From Vitis vinifera (lineage: Eukaryota; Streptophyta; Magnoliopsida; Vitales; Vitaceae), in assembly GCF_030704535.1 (NCBI RefSeq), contig NC_081818.1:28373001-28437000 (forward strand): a DNA stretch of 64,000 nucleotides. Direction: 5' to 3'. The notes beneath the pieces are model-generated. The model made no database searches, was not told where the DNA came from, and saw only the letters and a program-made list of their open reading frames with translations. Made by a program: the position numbers and the translations under genes. Shown piece after piece: positions 1 through 10,439 of this stretch (position 1 is its first letter; every line of letters starts with the position of its first letter).

Positions 1-245
1 AAGAAAAAAAAGTTTTCTTTCCAGCTGGGAGAGGCAGAGGCTGAGGAAGTGTCAACGTAGATGTGGACTATTAACATGGGACCACCAAGCACATGCAGGT
101 ATGCGCACCTTCCCTCATTTCTTTCTTATAATAACAATACCTACATTTTCCTGAGCTTTGTTTTAAAAAAAAAATCCATAAATTACCCCATTTTCAAAAT
201 AATGTCCAATCTAATGTGTTGGTGTCACATAAATTACCATGTTAT

Positions 246-316
246 AAAACCATAGTTGGTAACTACGATTTTACATTTTAAAAATAATAAAAACCGTAGT
301 CACCAACCATGGTTTT
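246..316. repeat. Inverted repeat (hairpin 1)
   Basis: The arms at 246-272 and 290-316 are complementary over 27 bases with about three mismatches, separated by a 17-base loop. The arm core reads TAGTTGGTAACTACG on one side and CGTAGTCACCAACCATG on the other. The same core recurs in the next hairpin, so this is a repeat family and not an isolated palindrome. Probably a transposon relic; family unknown. Confidence 0.75.
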
Positions 317-328
317 AACTTTAAGTTT

Positions 329-395
329 AAAACCGTAGTTGGTGACTACGACTTTGACTATTTTTAAAAACAGTCAAAGCTGTAGTCACCAACCG
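329..395. repeat. Inverted repeat (hairpin 2)
   Basis: The left arm (329-358) contains GTTGGTGACTACGACTTTGAC-like sequence and the right arm (373-395) its near-perfect complement, starting GTCAAAGC. It shares the TTGGTGACTACG core with the hairpin at 246-316, so the two are diverged copies of one palindromic unit. Confidence 0.75.
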
Positions 396-1558
396 CTTTA
401 ACTTTAATTTTATATATATATATTTAATTTTAATTTTTTTAAATAAAATATTATATTATTTTGATTTTATATTGATTAAAAATATGTAAGTGATGTAATA
501 AAAATATTTAATTTTAATTGATCTCATTATTTAAATAATAGTAATATATAAAATTAAATAATTGATGTCTTTAATTTGATATAAAAATATATTTTGATAA
601 TTTTATTAAAATATTTGGCAATACACTCAATATAAATATAATTAGTTATAAATATATTATTTTATACCCTCATAATGAATAATATTATATTATTTTGTAA
701 CTTTGTGCAAAATTAAAGGCAATTATGCACTTGTACAAAATATAATATGACTTCAAGTGGGTAAATAATTGAAAAATTACTTAAATAAAACAAAACTATT
801 TTTTTTTTCCCGGCAGGTTGTGTCGCGTGATTGACGGTGGTGGTGAATCGGTGATGGGGTGGAGAGATAGCGCGTGTAATTTATCACTTCACTTTATCAT
901 TTCTTCTGCTCCGAGTGGGTCCGTATCCCTAAAATCAGAGCTGGAATGCCCACGAATCTGAACCGTCCCTGCTGGTGGGCCACACACCATACTGGCAGTG
1001 CAACTGCACAGCCTGCACCCCTCCCACCCCTCTCCCGCCGCCGACACTATTATCGGAATCGGAATCGTCTCGCCGGAGGCGTCCCGGTTTCCCTCATTGC
1101 ATCTTCGAAAATGACGGCAAAATTTTTAATTTTAAAATTTTTAAAAAAGACCACCACTAAAAATCAGATCTATCGACATTAAGGCCCATGCACCCTCCCT
1201 CAATTATTTGAGTCACGTGGAGTTCCTGCATCGACCCGTACTCCTGCTAAGAGAGTGGGTGCACACCCCCGTAACGTTTTAATTACTGTGATTATTTATT
1301 TTACGGCATTGAAATCAACTTGCCACTGAAATCGATCTAATTTATTTTTAAAAAAATAATTAAAAATAATAAAAATGTTAATGGTGTAACATGTAAGATC
1401 CTTATTTGACGCAAAACTGAGCGAAAACTAGTGGAGTTAGCGGTGAAGGCTTCTGAGTAAGAGCCCACACACTCTCCATTGCTGCCACTACCACTGGCTT
1501 TTTTTTTTATTTTTGTATTTATCTGCTCAGGTCTCTGAGCTTTGAGCTCTGAGAAACA

Positions 1559-2530
1559 ATGGCATTGATCCTCTTTTCTCTACTATTCTTTCTGGGATTA
1601 GTGAACCCTTCGGAGTCCAGGTTGAGTGTCAACTACTACCAAAAATCATGCCCAAGATTCAGTCAGATCATGCAGGATACCATCACCAACAAGCAAATCA
1701 CCAGCCCCACCACGGCTGCGGCCACTCTCCGCCTCTTCTTCCACGACTGCTTCATTGAGGGCTGCGATGCTTCCGTTCTTGTCTCCTCGACCCCCTTCAA
1801 CGAGGCCGAGCGCGATGCCGACATGAACCTCTCCCTCCCCGGCGACGGCTTCGACGTCGTTGTCCGCGCCAAGACCGCCCTCGAGCTCGCTTGCCCCGGT
1901 GTGGTCTCCTGTGCCGACATTCTCGCCGTCGCTACCCGCGATCTCGTCACCATGGTGGGAGGTCCCTTCTACAAGGTCCCGCTGGGGAGAAGAGATGGGC
2001 TGGTCTCCCGGGCGAACAGGGTTGAAGGTAACCTTCCAAGACCCACGATGTCCATTTCTCAGATAATTTCGATTTTCGCTGTGAGAGGGTTCTCGGTTCA
2101 AGAAATGGTGGCGCTGAGTGGTGCCCACACGATTGGGTTCTCGCATTGTAAAGAATTCAGCAGCGGGATCTACAATTACAGCCGCAGTTCCCAGTCCAAT
2201 CCGAGCTACAACCCTAGATTCGCAGAGGGGTTGAGAAAAGCTTGCAGCGATTACCAGAAGAATCCTACATTGTCGGTGTTCAACGATATAATGACTCCCA
2301 ACAAGTTCGATAACATGTATTTCCAGAATCTGCCCAAGGGTTTGGGGCTATTGGCGACGGACCATACCATGGCTACCGATCCGAGGACGAGGCAGTTTAC
2401 GGATTTGTATGCCAAGAATCAAAGCGCCTTCTTTGAGGCATTTGGTCGAGCTATGGAGAAGCTTGGCCTTTATGGGATCAAGACCGGGCGAAGAGGAGAG
2501 ATTCGACGCAGGTGTGATGCCTTAAACTAG
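1559..2530 (+). CDS. Class III (secretory) plant peroxidase, PRX31/PRX63-like
   Basis: A 323-residue haem peroxidase of the secreted plant class, which uses H2O2 to oxidise phenolics in the cell wall or apoplast. Residues 1-20 form a signal peptide (LILFSLLFFLGL core), with the mature chain starting near RLSVNYY. The distal haem site RLFFHDCF gives catalytic Arg58 and His62. VSCADILAVATRD follows at about 116-128, and the proximal motif LSGAHTIGFSHC carries haem-ligand His190. Eight cysteines for the four standard disulfides are present. The single uninterrupted exon and the text FIEGCDASVL...STPFNEAERDAD match the intronless Arabidopsis PRX31/41/63 subgroup. The start ATG has good plant context (AACAATGG). 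Length is normal and no key residue is missing. Substrate cannot be inferred. Confidence 0.97.
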   Translation: MALILFSLLFFLGLVNPSESRLSVNYYQKSCPRFSQIMQDTITNKQITSPTTAAATLRLFFHDCFIEGCDASVLVSSTPFNEAERDADMNLSLPGDGFDVVVRAKTALELACPGVVSCADILAVATRDLVTMVGGPFYKVPLGRRDGLVSRANRVEGNLPRPTMSISQIISIFAVRGFSVQEMVALSGAHTIGFSHCKEFSSGIYNYSRSSQSNPSYNPRFAEGLRKACSDYQKNPTLSVFNDIMTPNKFDNMYFQNLPKGLGLLATDHTMATDPRTRQFTDLYAKNQSAFFEAFGRAMEKLGLYGIKTGRRGEIRRRCDALN

Positions 2531-3260
2531 GTTTTTAAGGTTTTTTTTTTTTTTTTTGCATTACAAACTCCCACCGTAGTGATGATCAATCAAGGTGAAT
2601 TGATGGTGAGGGGGTGGTTTCATTTGAATTCTTTTTTTTTTTGTTGTTGTTGAGAATATGAGATAGTATTTATACATGCTTGTATCACCATGATTTTGTG
2701 CTCAATATACATGTTTATTCATATTGGGGTTCTGGGTTTAAACTTTTCTCCTTAGGGTTTTGCCATTGTTAGCGATAGTGATGTTGGTCAGCCTTCTCTG
2801 GTCTCATGGTGTTTGTATTGATAGTGGTAATAACTAAGAGTGGTTCATCTTTGATCGTTTGATTATATTAATCATTGGGCTGAGTGTTTTCTGTAGTTAA
2901 TTGGGCAACTCAAGAATATGATAATGAACAAAGGAAAGGGAAAGATGCTTTCCTCTCTGGAATATGACTCTAGTTTATTGATCATAAATTAGTATGCTGG
3001 TGACTTGGATTTTGTCTCTTTCTTTGTGTAATCAGTATTCAGTCTTTACAGCTAGCATATAATTAGGAAGAAAAACTTTCTCCGGAAGTTCTTTACACAT
3101 GGGGTTAATTGCTATTGTTGGATCCACCAACCTCCTCTCTTTTAGAATTGGAAACACCAGAGAAATAATTTCATTTTTGTCTACATATGATGCAACCCAT
3201 TTTCAGGAGAGGCTGCATATTTTGTTTATGTCACTAGGCGGCCTAGTCTGAATCTTATCT
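2531..3260. other. Intergenic region between convergent peroxidase and zinc-finger genes
   Basis: This holds the 3' regions of two convergent genes. There are poly(T) runs at about 2540-2557 and 2631-2642. I see no further gene or clear repeat. Confidence 0.6.
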
Positions 3261-3983
3261 TTACAATCTTTGCCTGGAAATGCGCAAAGGTAATGGCTTT
3301 ATTACACCAGGCATGGCCCTGGAACACTTGCTTCCATCTGCCCAGCCTAACATATCTCCATGTTGGAATGGAACATATACTTGTTGGCCAAATGAATCCA
3401 GATCATGGGGGTCACTGAGATATGTTTGGTGATGGATGAGGTTGAGGGTATTGGGAGACTCGCATACGCTGTACTCTGGAATGCTGAAAGAGGGCTCGGT
3501 AAACCTTGGATGGGATTGGAAAGACTGAAGATATTGGTTGATGCTTGCCCGTCTTGCCTCAAGTTGCATTCTTTTCTTCTTCACTCTCTCCTTTTTGTGG
3601 GCATTCTGATGGCCTCCCAGCGCTTGCGAGTTTGCAAACTCTTTGCGACAGTACTGGCAAGCGTACCTCCTCTCTTTCAGCAACTTTGTTGAACTCTTTC
3701 CCTGGAGAGTTTTCTCCTTCCAAGGTGAAGGTGTGTTAGAGGAACTCAAACTTTCATCTCCTTCCTCTGACTCCACTGAACGCTTTCCATCATTTGCACA
3801 TGGATTCACGTCAAAGCCAAACAATCTGAGTTTCTTCCCTTTGATTAGGGCTTTAGAGTAGAAACCCTCATCTCCAAAACTAGAAGAAAAAGGATTGGAA
3901 GCAGCAAGGCTATGCTCCAGCACACCTGTTTCCATCTCTGGGAGTATTGCTATATCTTGGAGAAACAATGCGGCTGCCTCCAT
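3261..3983 (-). CDS. Single C2H2 zinc-finger protein, ZFP5/ZFP6/GIS-like transcription factor
   Basis: A probable nuclear transcription regulator of the plant QALGGH-type C2H2 class, 240 residues from the ATG at 3983. The one finger has C109, C112, H125 and H129, with the plant DNA-contact motif QALGGH at 120-125, followed by the basic stretch KKERVKKKR. The motif KLRLFGFDVNP at 51-61 is the hallmark found upstream of the finger in ZFP5, ZFP6, ZFP8 and GIS proteins, which act in trichome and hormone programmes. The C-terminus contains LPLRI, an EAR-like remnant. The frame is open upstream to 4208, but that part lacks family similarity and is probably 5' leader. A second ATG at 3935 would give 224 residues. 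Which family member it matches is uncertain. Confidence 0.9.
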   Translation of the reverse strand: MEAAALFLQDIAILPEMETGVLEHSLAASNPFSSSFGDEGFYSKALIKGKKLRLFGFDVNPCANDGKRSVESEEGDESLSSSNTPSPWKEKTLQGKSSTKLLKERRYACQYCRKEFANSQALGGHQNAHKKERVKKKRMQLEARRASINQYLQSFQSHPRFTEPSFSIPEYSVCESPNTLNLIHHQTYLSDPHDLDSFGQQVYVPFQHGDMLGWADGSKCSRAMPGVIKPLPLRISRQRL

Positions 3984-5739
3984 TTTTATAGTGAGTTTGT
4001 TCCTATCCAGTGGAGCACTTCCACTTGAAACAGGGTTATCACTAGAATAATGGCAAAGGCAATGACGTATTGGACACAATTTAAGGAATAAAGAAGTCAG
4101 ATTAAAGAAGCAGCCGTGTGATCCAGACATTGAAGGCCAACTTTTACATACTGTATATGATCCCCTATGGACCTGATCACAAAGGAATCCGATGATGGCT
4201 GATAACACGGGTAATGGATTAATGTCTTTTTACGTGCGATTTGTCAAATAAAAACACATATTCCATACTTGACAAAGGGGGAAATGACATAGCATTTGAC
4301 AAAGGTCAAACAATGTGGGAATGCAATCCACTGAATGTAAGATCTCGAACTTTGCCACAAATCTCTCACCATATTCGATTGCATCATTCTCCACTCTTAT
4401 CTTCATAGCAACAAATAAGTATAGGACACGAGATAAGTGAAAAACCAGACATTCTAATGGATTGATACAATGTTTCTGTGAGGTTATAAGTTCGAATTGC
4501 AGGTGCACGAAGAGAGACTCAAATTTCACATGGAACATTGTTCCATGGTTCCAAGTACTGAGGAAGGAATATTGGGTATCACACAATAGTGTGAATTGTG
4601 TTTGAGCCCCAGCCCCAGTTGCGGTGGGGAGAATACCTAAGAACCGAAAGAGAACCAACAAAAGGAAAAAAGAATATATTGCGTCCCATTAACCATAAAC
4701 GCTTTCACACAGCATTGATAATGTTGTGTAATATTGGTGGGTTATCTGGCACTGAGTAAAGCTCCTTTGTAACTACAGCTCCACCAGATTTTTTACAAAC
4801 GAGCTTTAGAAAACTTTGGATCTTGATCCTGTCACTAGAAGGAAAAAGGGCAAAGGAAACAAGACAGAAATAGGGGCTAGACAAGGGAATATTTGGAGTG
4901 GGACTGATGTAAGCATATATACTGATCAGGGTCTCCTCATAGATCTGAGCATATCTTCCAACTGAGACAAGGTAGAGCTATATTTTACATCCAAAAGCAT
5001 ATACTTACAGTTGAATTGAGTCCTCAGTTTACATTATAAAATTAGAAAGCCAAGATTATGCGGGATGTCCTCATTGGAGCCAACTATTGGAACAAATTGG
5101 CATGCTATGGACAACTACTCCACTGCGTTGCCTGCAAATTAAATTTTCCATCGGTGGCCTTCTTCCACATATCTGGTGCCACATAGCTCTTGAGACAACA
5201 AGGATTGCTCTAGACTTTGCCAGAAATGAGTGCCTCAAGAAATGCCCAGGAAAGTACAGTGATAAATTCTAACATGCCTTAACTCAGAGGTTCTTCCTTC
5301 CTTTCATCTATGACTAGGGAGTCTCTTTGATTTCAACCTTTTTAACACTCAAGCCTACGTTCTCCATTCCACCTTTGGAAGTCAATCTAATAGATCTCAG
5401 CTCTTGGGTGCATAAAAAATTGGCCTAAGGCCAAAGTTTTAACAACTTCAAGAAGAGGAAGGCACGACACCCCAAATCTTTGGAGGTCAGCCACTAGTAT
5501 CATTTAGGACCTTGATTCACATCCCCATTGAATTTGGCTTTCTGTGTCCTTGTTTAAGTTCTCTTGGTTGTCTGTGCTTCCACAGAAGTTATTGTCTCCA
5601 CTGAGCTTTAGCGATTCTCTCTTTAAACCATGTGATGATATCATGATTCATAAAGACACCCCTGTCTAAGTTCCAAGATTTTTAAATTCTACCTAATTCA
5701 ACAGTTATCTATTTTGGCTTAACCAAGTTCTAAAACAAT

Positions 5740-5756
5740 ACTTTTTTTTTTGATAG
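5740..5756 (-). mobile_element. Ultra-short retro-insertion (LINE tail) with 19-bp target-site duplication
   Basis: The insertion reads a, c, ten t, then gatag on the plus strand, which is CTATC plus poly(A) on the minus strand. It is flanked by two identical copies of AACCAAGTTCTAAAACAAT at 5721-5739 and 5757-5775. Length and poly(A) orientation fit target-primed reverse transcription of a LINE 3' end truncated to about five bases. Confidence 0.8.
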
Positions 5757-6913
5757 AACCAAGTTCTAAAACAATTCTTCAAAGCCACAAAACTTAGGGA
5801 AGCTAGAAATCAAAATAGTCCAACATATACATCTTGGTTTACTCCCTTTCAGTCATTCAACTCAAATCGCAAATAGATCCCACAGCTTCAAAATCTGATG
5901 ATTGACAATCAATGAAGTTCATTGAGATATCATCGCTTATATATCAAACGACCACACATATTGATGGAAACATTGCATCTTGGACAAGATAACTGCACCA
6001 CCTCCCCTTTTTTCTGCATCATAGTTTTTAAGAAGGCTCGATTTGCATAAGCCAAGCAAGTAGTAAATACTTGATAAAAATAAGACCAAAAAGATGCTGA
6101 TTATATTCAGTTAATCAAATAAAACAAAGAAACACCAAAACTACCATCCCATGATCACAATCAAAATGATGCTGAGAATCAATAAGAACTCCCAGCATCA
6201 TATGATTTCCTTCGGATAAGAATCCAATCAATATGACGAAAGGCCCAAACAAATGGAACATGCTGAGTTAGGCCTTATCAACCAACAAATCCTAACATGT
6301 GACCTCTCCTTGTAGCCAACACCTGAGATCTTCCAGGCAAAGAATTGATCCTTATCCAACCAGTTTTACGGTATAATCAATCTCCTCCATTGAAGTAAAA
6401 GAAGAAAAAGGGAAAACATTCTCTAAAAGTGCAACATGAAGCATAAGATGTACATCAAAATTTTCAGCTATAATCTATCTCATTGTTGATATAACTAAAC
6501 ATGTAATAAAAATCCTACAATTATTATCTTCAAAGCAGTTCTCATTTATGGTTTTGCTTTCTCGTTTATGGTTTAACCATCTTAAGGCTCAAAACCTCTA
6601 AGATGTAACTCTTTATATTTATTCCAACCATGGCCCAGGAAATATCCAGTAAAACTATTTTGAAATGTTTAACAAATTGATACTAATCAAAGTTTAAATC
6701 ACTAGGGGAAGTCGAGCAAAGATTTTGATTTTTGTGAATTCTGTTTTAGTTTGCTCTTCTGCATGATAATTGAGAGTTTTAAGATGATCTTCTTTCATCC
6801 TATTTCCTGATAAGTATTCCTTCAAGAAAGGCACCCAAGTACCAACAAAGTTCCTCATATTGATGGATATTAAAATTAAACAACTTCCAGACCACCTTGT
6901 GACTTTTGACATG

Positions 6914-7725
6914 CTGTTAATGGTAACTTGGAGTCCACTGAGGACGAAGATAAGCTGATTAACTTGGAGTCCACTGAGGATGAAGATAAGCTGATTTGGA
7001 AGGCTAACAATAGTGGGAATTCTTAGTGAAATCCTTCTATTCTATCTTGGAGTCGAATGGAGGGGTGTGTCTTTTCCCTTGAAGGTAGTATAGTGCTCTT
7101 GCGCCCCTTTAAAAGTGGGTATTTTTACTTGGGAGGGAGGCTATGTGGGAAAGGATGCTGACCTTAGATCAGCTTAAGAGAAGAGAATGGTTGTTGGGTA
7201 ATCATTGTTGTTTATGTAAGAGTTCAGAAGAATCAACAAACTGCATGCTTATCCATTGTCAAAAGCCAAGGGGCTTTGGCATTTTTTGCTTTCTCTTCGA
7301 TTCATCCCTTCTTCTATGAAACATTTGCTAAAGAGATCACACAGGGGTTTCATGAGCAAAAATAGAAGGAAGAATTGGAGGACAACTCCTCTTTGCTTGT
7401 TTTCTGATAGTTTGGCAAAAAGAAAATTGAAGATCCTTTGATAGAATTCAATGTTCAAATCAACCAATAAAAGACTCCTTTATTTGTACCCTATTCCAAT
7501 GGACTAATCAACATATTCAAGATGACATTGTATCCTTTTTAGAATTCACCGATTGGTCAAGTGCTAGATAGGGGGAGTGTGTGCGATTGTGTGCATGTAT
7601 GAGGTCAATTGTTTTTTTCCTGGTGTTTAGGCATCTTTTTGCATACCTCCCATGTACGTCAGATACGCCCCCCTCTTTTTGGATTGACACTTCTTATATA
7701 CACTTGTTTGCCTATCGAAAAGAAT
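6914..7725 (+). mobile_element. Decayed LINE fragment (zf-RVT region to 3' end)
   Basis: Conceptual plus-strand translation around 7130-7260 reads FTWEAMWERMLTLDQLKRR, then CCLCKSSEESTN and LIHC. This is the zinc-knuckle (zf-RVT) region that follows the reverse transcriptase in plant LINE ORF2 proteins. Downstream text at 7610-7725 resembles the tails of the other LINE copies here and ends in GCCTATC followed by an A-rich stretch. Stops and frameshifts are present, the reverse-transcriptase core is missing and the copy is 5'-truncated. The left boundary is approximate. A 36-bp in-frame tandem duplication lies at 6925-6996. Confidence 0.75.
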
Positions 7726-8795
7726 ATTTGACTTTATCTTGCTACCGGATAATCCAATATTTTCTATATTGCAAGAGGACTATTTAGTTTTCCTTCCCCC
7801 CTCTCTTTTCATCTTTCTTTTTCTGAACCTGTTTAGTAGGTCTTGCTTAGTTTTATTGTCATCTTAAAGATTGATTGGAATCATATATTATCAAGAAACC
7901 CAAAAAAAATACAGGAAAAAGAAAAGAAAAACTAGTCTGATGACAATGGAAGTTGGGTCCTCGGCAGTAAATGTGTACCCTAATGAAAGAAATAAGGTGC
8001 TAGATCAATACTACTTCAAATTTCCTCCCAATTTTTTTTGGATCAATGGTTTTCCCATCCTAGGTTTTGAAGCTGAGATCTTCACCCTCAATCTGTTTCC
8101 CATCATCTACTCCACAACTTCAACTCAACTTGCCACATTCAACATTTACACTACACTCAACAAGAACGTAATTTGTTGTTGATGTTTTTATTTGCCTTAT
8201 CAGGGATGACACAAACTATTGACCACTGAGGATTTTTCCTATGCTAAGAGAACAAACTGGAAAACAGAGCAAGTCATATCCAAATTCCCCTGAAACAACA
8301 AAAAATGGCTTTCATTTCTTAAAACTTCAGCCTAACTTCTTCCAAATTTCATGTTTTCCCTTCTACTTCACTATAAAAATCTTCCTAATGTCATATTGTT
8401 CAGCTGTTAACATAAGGAAGAAAACATCAACAAAGAGATGACAGAACAAACATTTTCATACCAATATGAAAATTGGAGCAATTAAATTAAATTCTTTCAC
8501 AGTAATGGTTAATCTTAGTCTGTGAGGAACAAAACTGTCTCGCTGTGTAATACAATGCTAAAGACAAAAACATATAAACATCTTCCACATACCGAGCAAA
8601 GCAGGCAGCAGATGAGCCACCGGTTGAACAGTAATTTTCCACACTGGCCAACTCTTGGAAGCTCTTATTTGCACCTTCATCATCAACTACTGGAGCGCAA
8701 AAACACAAACAAAGGGCACCACCAATACTTACAACCTGGAAAAAATAATTACAACCCCAAATCCACAAAAGAACCAAAAATCCCAACCACTGATC

Positions 8796-10439
8796 TTAGA
8801 ACTCGGATGAGTTCACACTGGACCTGTCCTGTAGTGGCCAATACCTTGTTCGACTCACCAACCCTGAATCAAGCAATGCCTCCCAGTCCAGACCTTCCTC
8901 GGTTTTCTCCCTCATTATCTCCAGGATCTTCTTGGCCTTCTCTCTCGCCCGCTCACTCCCTATTTTCTCCACCCTCATCAATGTCTCCATAGCCCCTGCC
9001 TCTTTCGCCAGCCCCTTGAACCTCGACCCACCAAAGCTCAGTGCATATAGCGCTGCCAGGCAACTCTCCCGAATTGAGTCGGAGTCCAACTCATTCCCCC
9101 TCAACAACCCCACCAAACACTCCACTGCACCCGCATCCAGCATAGCTGTCCTCCCATCTGGGCAAGCAGCCAAGTTACAGAGCACCAGCAGGGCCCGACT
9201 CCATAAATGACCCGAATTCACCATGCCCATAAGGATCTGAACTGCCCCAAGTTTCACCAATTTGGTTCGATTGCTCTGAACGAGTGAGAGATGATAGAGA
9301 GCGAGTGCTGAGTCGTTCCGAGCTCGCTCACTCTCAGACCGAAGAGTGTGGAGAAGCGGCGGCAACGCGCCTAAAACTCCGATGGCGGTTTTGTTGGCGT
9401 CTTCTAGAGCTAAGCTGAAGAGTGCACCGGCAGCGTGGTCCTGCGCTTCAGGGAATCCCCCCTTCAAGACGTCGATCAACGGTGGAACGATCCCTGATCG
9501 TACGATTTTCACCTTGTTGATTTTCTCTAGGGAGAGGTTCACCAGAACTGCTACTGCGTTCACCTGAATTCCGGAGTATCTCGAGATGATCAACGATCGT
9601 AGCATTGAGAGCAGTCGAGGACTGCAGAGAGAAACCCTAGTTTCTTCGCCGGTTCTGGTGATCTTTCTCAGTGAAACCAAAGCTTCTTCTTGCTCGAAAA
9701 CCTGAGGGCTCTTGAGCTTCGCGATGATGCCTTCGTCCTCCTCCGGCGAATCGGGGTTTAGGGTTTCAATCTCGGAAGAGGATGAAGAAGAATAGCAACT
9801 CGGCCGAGTCGCAAGGGGCAGAGGCGGAGTCGAACCGGTGGTGGTCACCGATTCCTGCGAGCTTGAGTAGAAGTGAGTGGAACGGCGATTCAAGTCAGTG
9901 ATGGCGTGAGCGAACTTCAAAACAGGAGGAGTCTCTCCAACCGCTTTGATCAACTCCTTGTCCGAATCCTCGCTTTTGTTCTCTGCTTTCTGGGACGCCA
10001 TAAGTGTACGGACGACCTTCTCTGCAGAGTCGAAGTCGAGTGGCTTGGGTCGGTCCACGGAACACTTGTCGCACCAGCTTAGAATGGTGGATTGTATGGC
10101 GAGGTTGGGAATGATTGTGGAGAAATCAGGCGAAGAACCCTCGGAGAGAGTGGGGTTAAACCCTAAAGCTTTACAGACCTGAACGCAGGCACGCTCGAAC
10201 GTCTGGCCGGAAGAGACGATAACTGGGTCAGCCATTAGAGACCCAGAAATGGGACACAGAAACTCCTTGGGCGGTTCCTTGGACTGGCGTTTTGACGCAT
10301 TGGAAGAAGAAGACGACTTGTAAAACACCCTCCACCTCTGCTTCCCATTACCCATCTCCTTACGACCTTCCTTTCCACAAACCCCTTTCCCCTCCTCTGG
10401 TTTATTCAAATACCTCAACAAAGCCTCCTGAAACTCCAT
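8796..10439 (-). CDS. U-box E3 ubiquitin ligase with ARM repeats, PUB38-41-like
   Basis: A predicted E3 ubiquitin ligase of 547 residues, encoded by one exon. The U-box starts near residue 57 with PPKEFLCPISGSLMADPV, continues SSGQTFERACVQVC and ends near residue 130 around IQSTILSWC. It carries the PDFSTIIPNL insert typical of the PUB38/39/40/41 group. ARM/HEAT repeats occupy roughly residues 230-520 (for example NAVAVLVNLSLEKINK, HAAGALFSLALEDANK, DSALALYHLSLVQSNR, ALLVLCNLAACPDGR). The C-terminal ERAREKAKKILEIMRE is also family-typical. In the family the U-box recruits E2 and the ARM repeats bind substrate. The ATG at 10439 is the sensible start; upstream in-frame sequence reaches only a TTG. 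Partners are unknown. Confidence 0.96.
   Translation of the reverse strand: MEFQEALLRYLNKPEEGKGVCGKEGRKEMGNGKQRWRVFYKSSSSSNASKRQSKEPPKEFLCPISGSLMADPVIVSSGQTFERACVQVCKALGFNPTLSEGSSPDFSTIIPNLAIQSTILSWCDKCSVDRPKPLDFDSAEKVVRTLMASQKAENKSEDSDKELIKAVGETPPVLKFAHAITDLNRRSTHFYSSSQESVTTTGSTPPLPLATRPSCYSSSSSSEIETLNPDSPEEDEGIIAKLKSPQVFEQEEALVSLRKITRTGEETRVSLCSPRLLSMLRSLIISRYSGIQVNAVAVLVNLSLEKINKVKIVRSGIVPPLIDVLKGGFPEAQDHAAGALFSLALEDANKTAIGVLGALPPLLHTLRSESERARNDSALALYHLSLVQSNRTKLVKLGAVQILMGMVNSGHLWSRALLVLCNLAACPDGRTAMLDAGAVECLVGLLRGNELDSDSIRESCLAALYALSFGGSRFKGLAKEAGAMETLMRVEKIGSERAREKAKKILEIMREKTEEGLDWEALLDSGLVSRTRYWPLQDRSSVNSSEF

Larger units (their letters stand above)
1..1558. other. Intergenic region upstream of the peroxidase gene
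   Basis: No supported gene. Positions 246-395 hold two hairpin-forming inverted repeats, listed separately. Positions 400-800 are very AT-rich. Positions 940-1300 are more GC-rich and contain short ORFs without recognisable domains. The last 150 bases are probably promoter and 5' leader of the peroxidase gene; I see no convincing TATA box at a definite position. Confidence 0.6.
3984..8795. other. Long intergenic region, zinc-finger to U-box gene
   Basis: About 4.8 kb with no intact gene. The open frame at 4230-4661 on the minus strand shows no domain and is probably fortuitous. It contains a 17-bp poly(T) insertion with a 19-bp duplication (5740-5756) and a decayed LINE fragment (about 6914-7725), both listed separately. 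Nothing recognisable at 7726-8486. The stretch 8487-8795 is probably 3' region of the U-box gene. Confidence 0.6.

Noticed and set aside
1646-2146. 166-codon antisense open frame inside the peroxidase gene
   Set aside because: It mirrors the GC-rich peroxidase coding sequence, is rich in Gly/Glu/Arg without a domain, and the sense protein is complete and conserved.
4230-4661. 143-codon minus-strand open frame upstream of the zinc-finger gene
   Set aside because: No signal peptide followed by a domain, no family motif, and codons look like non-coding AT-rich DNA.
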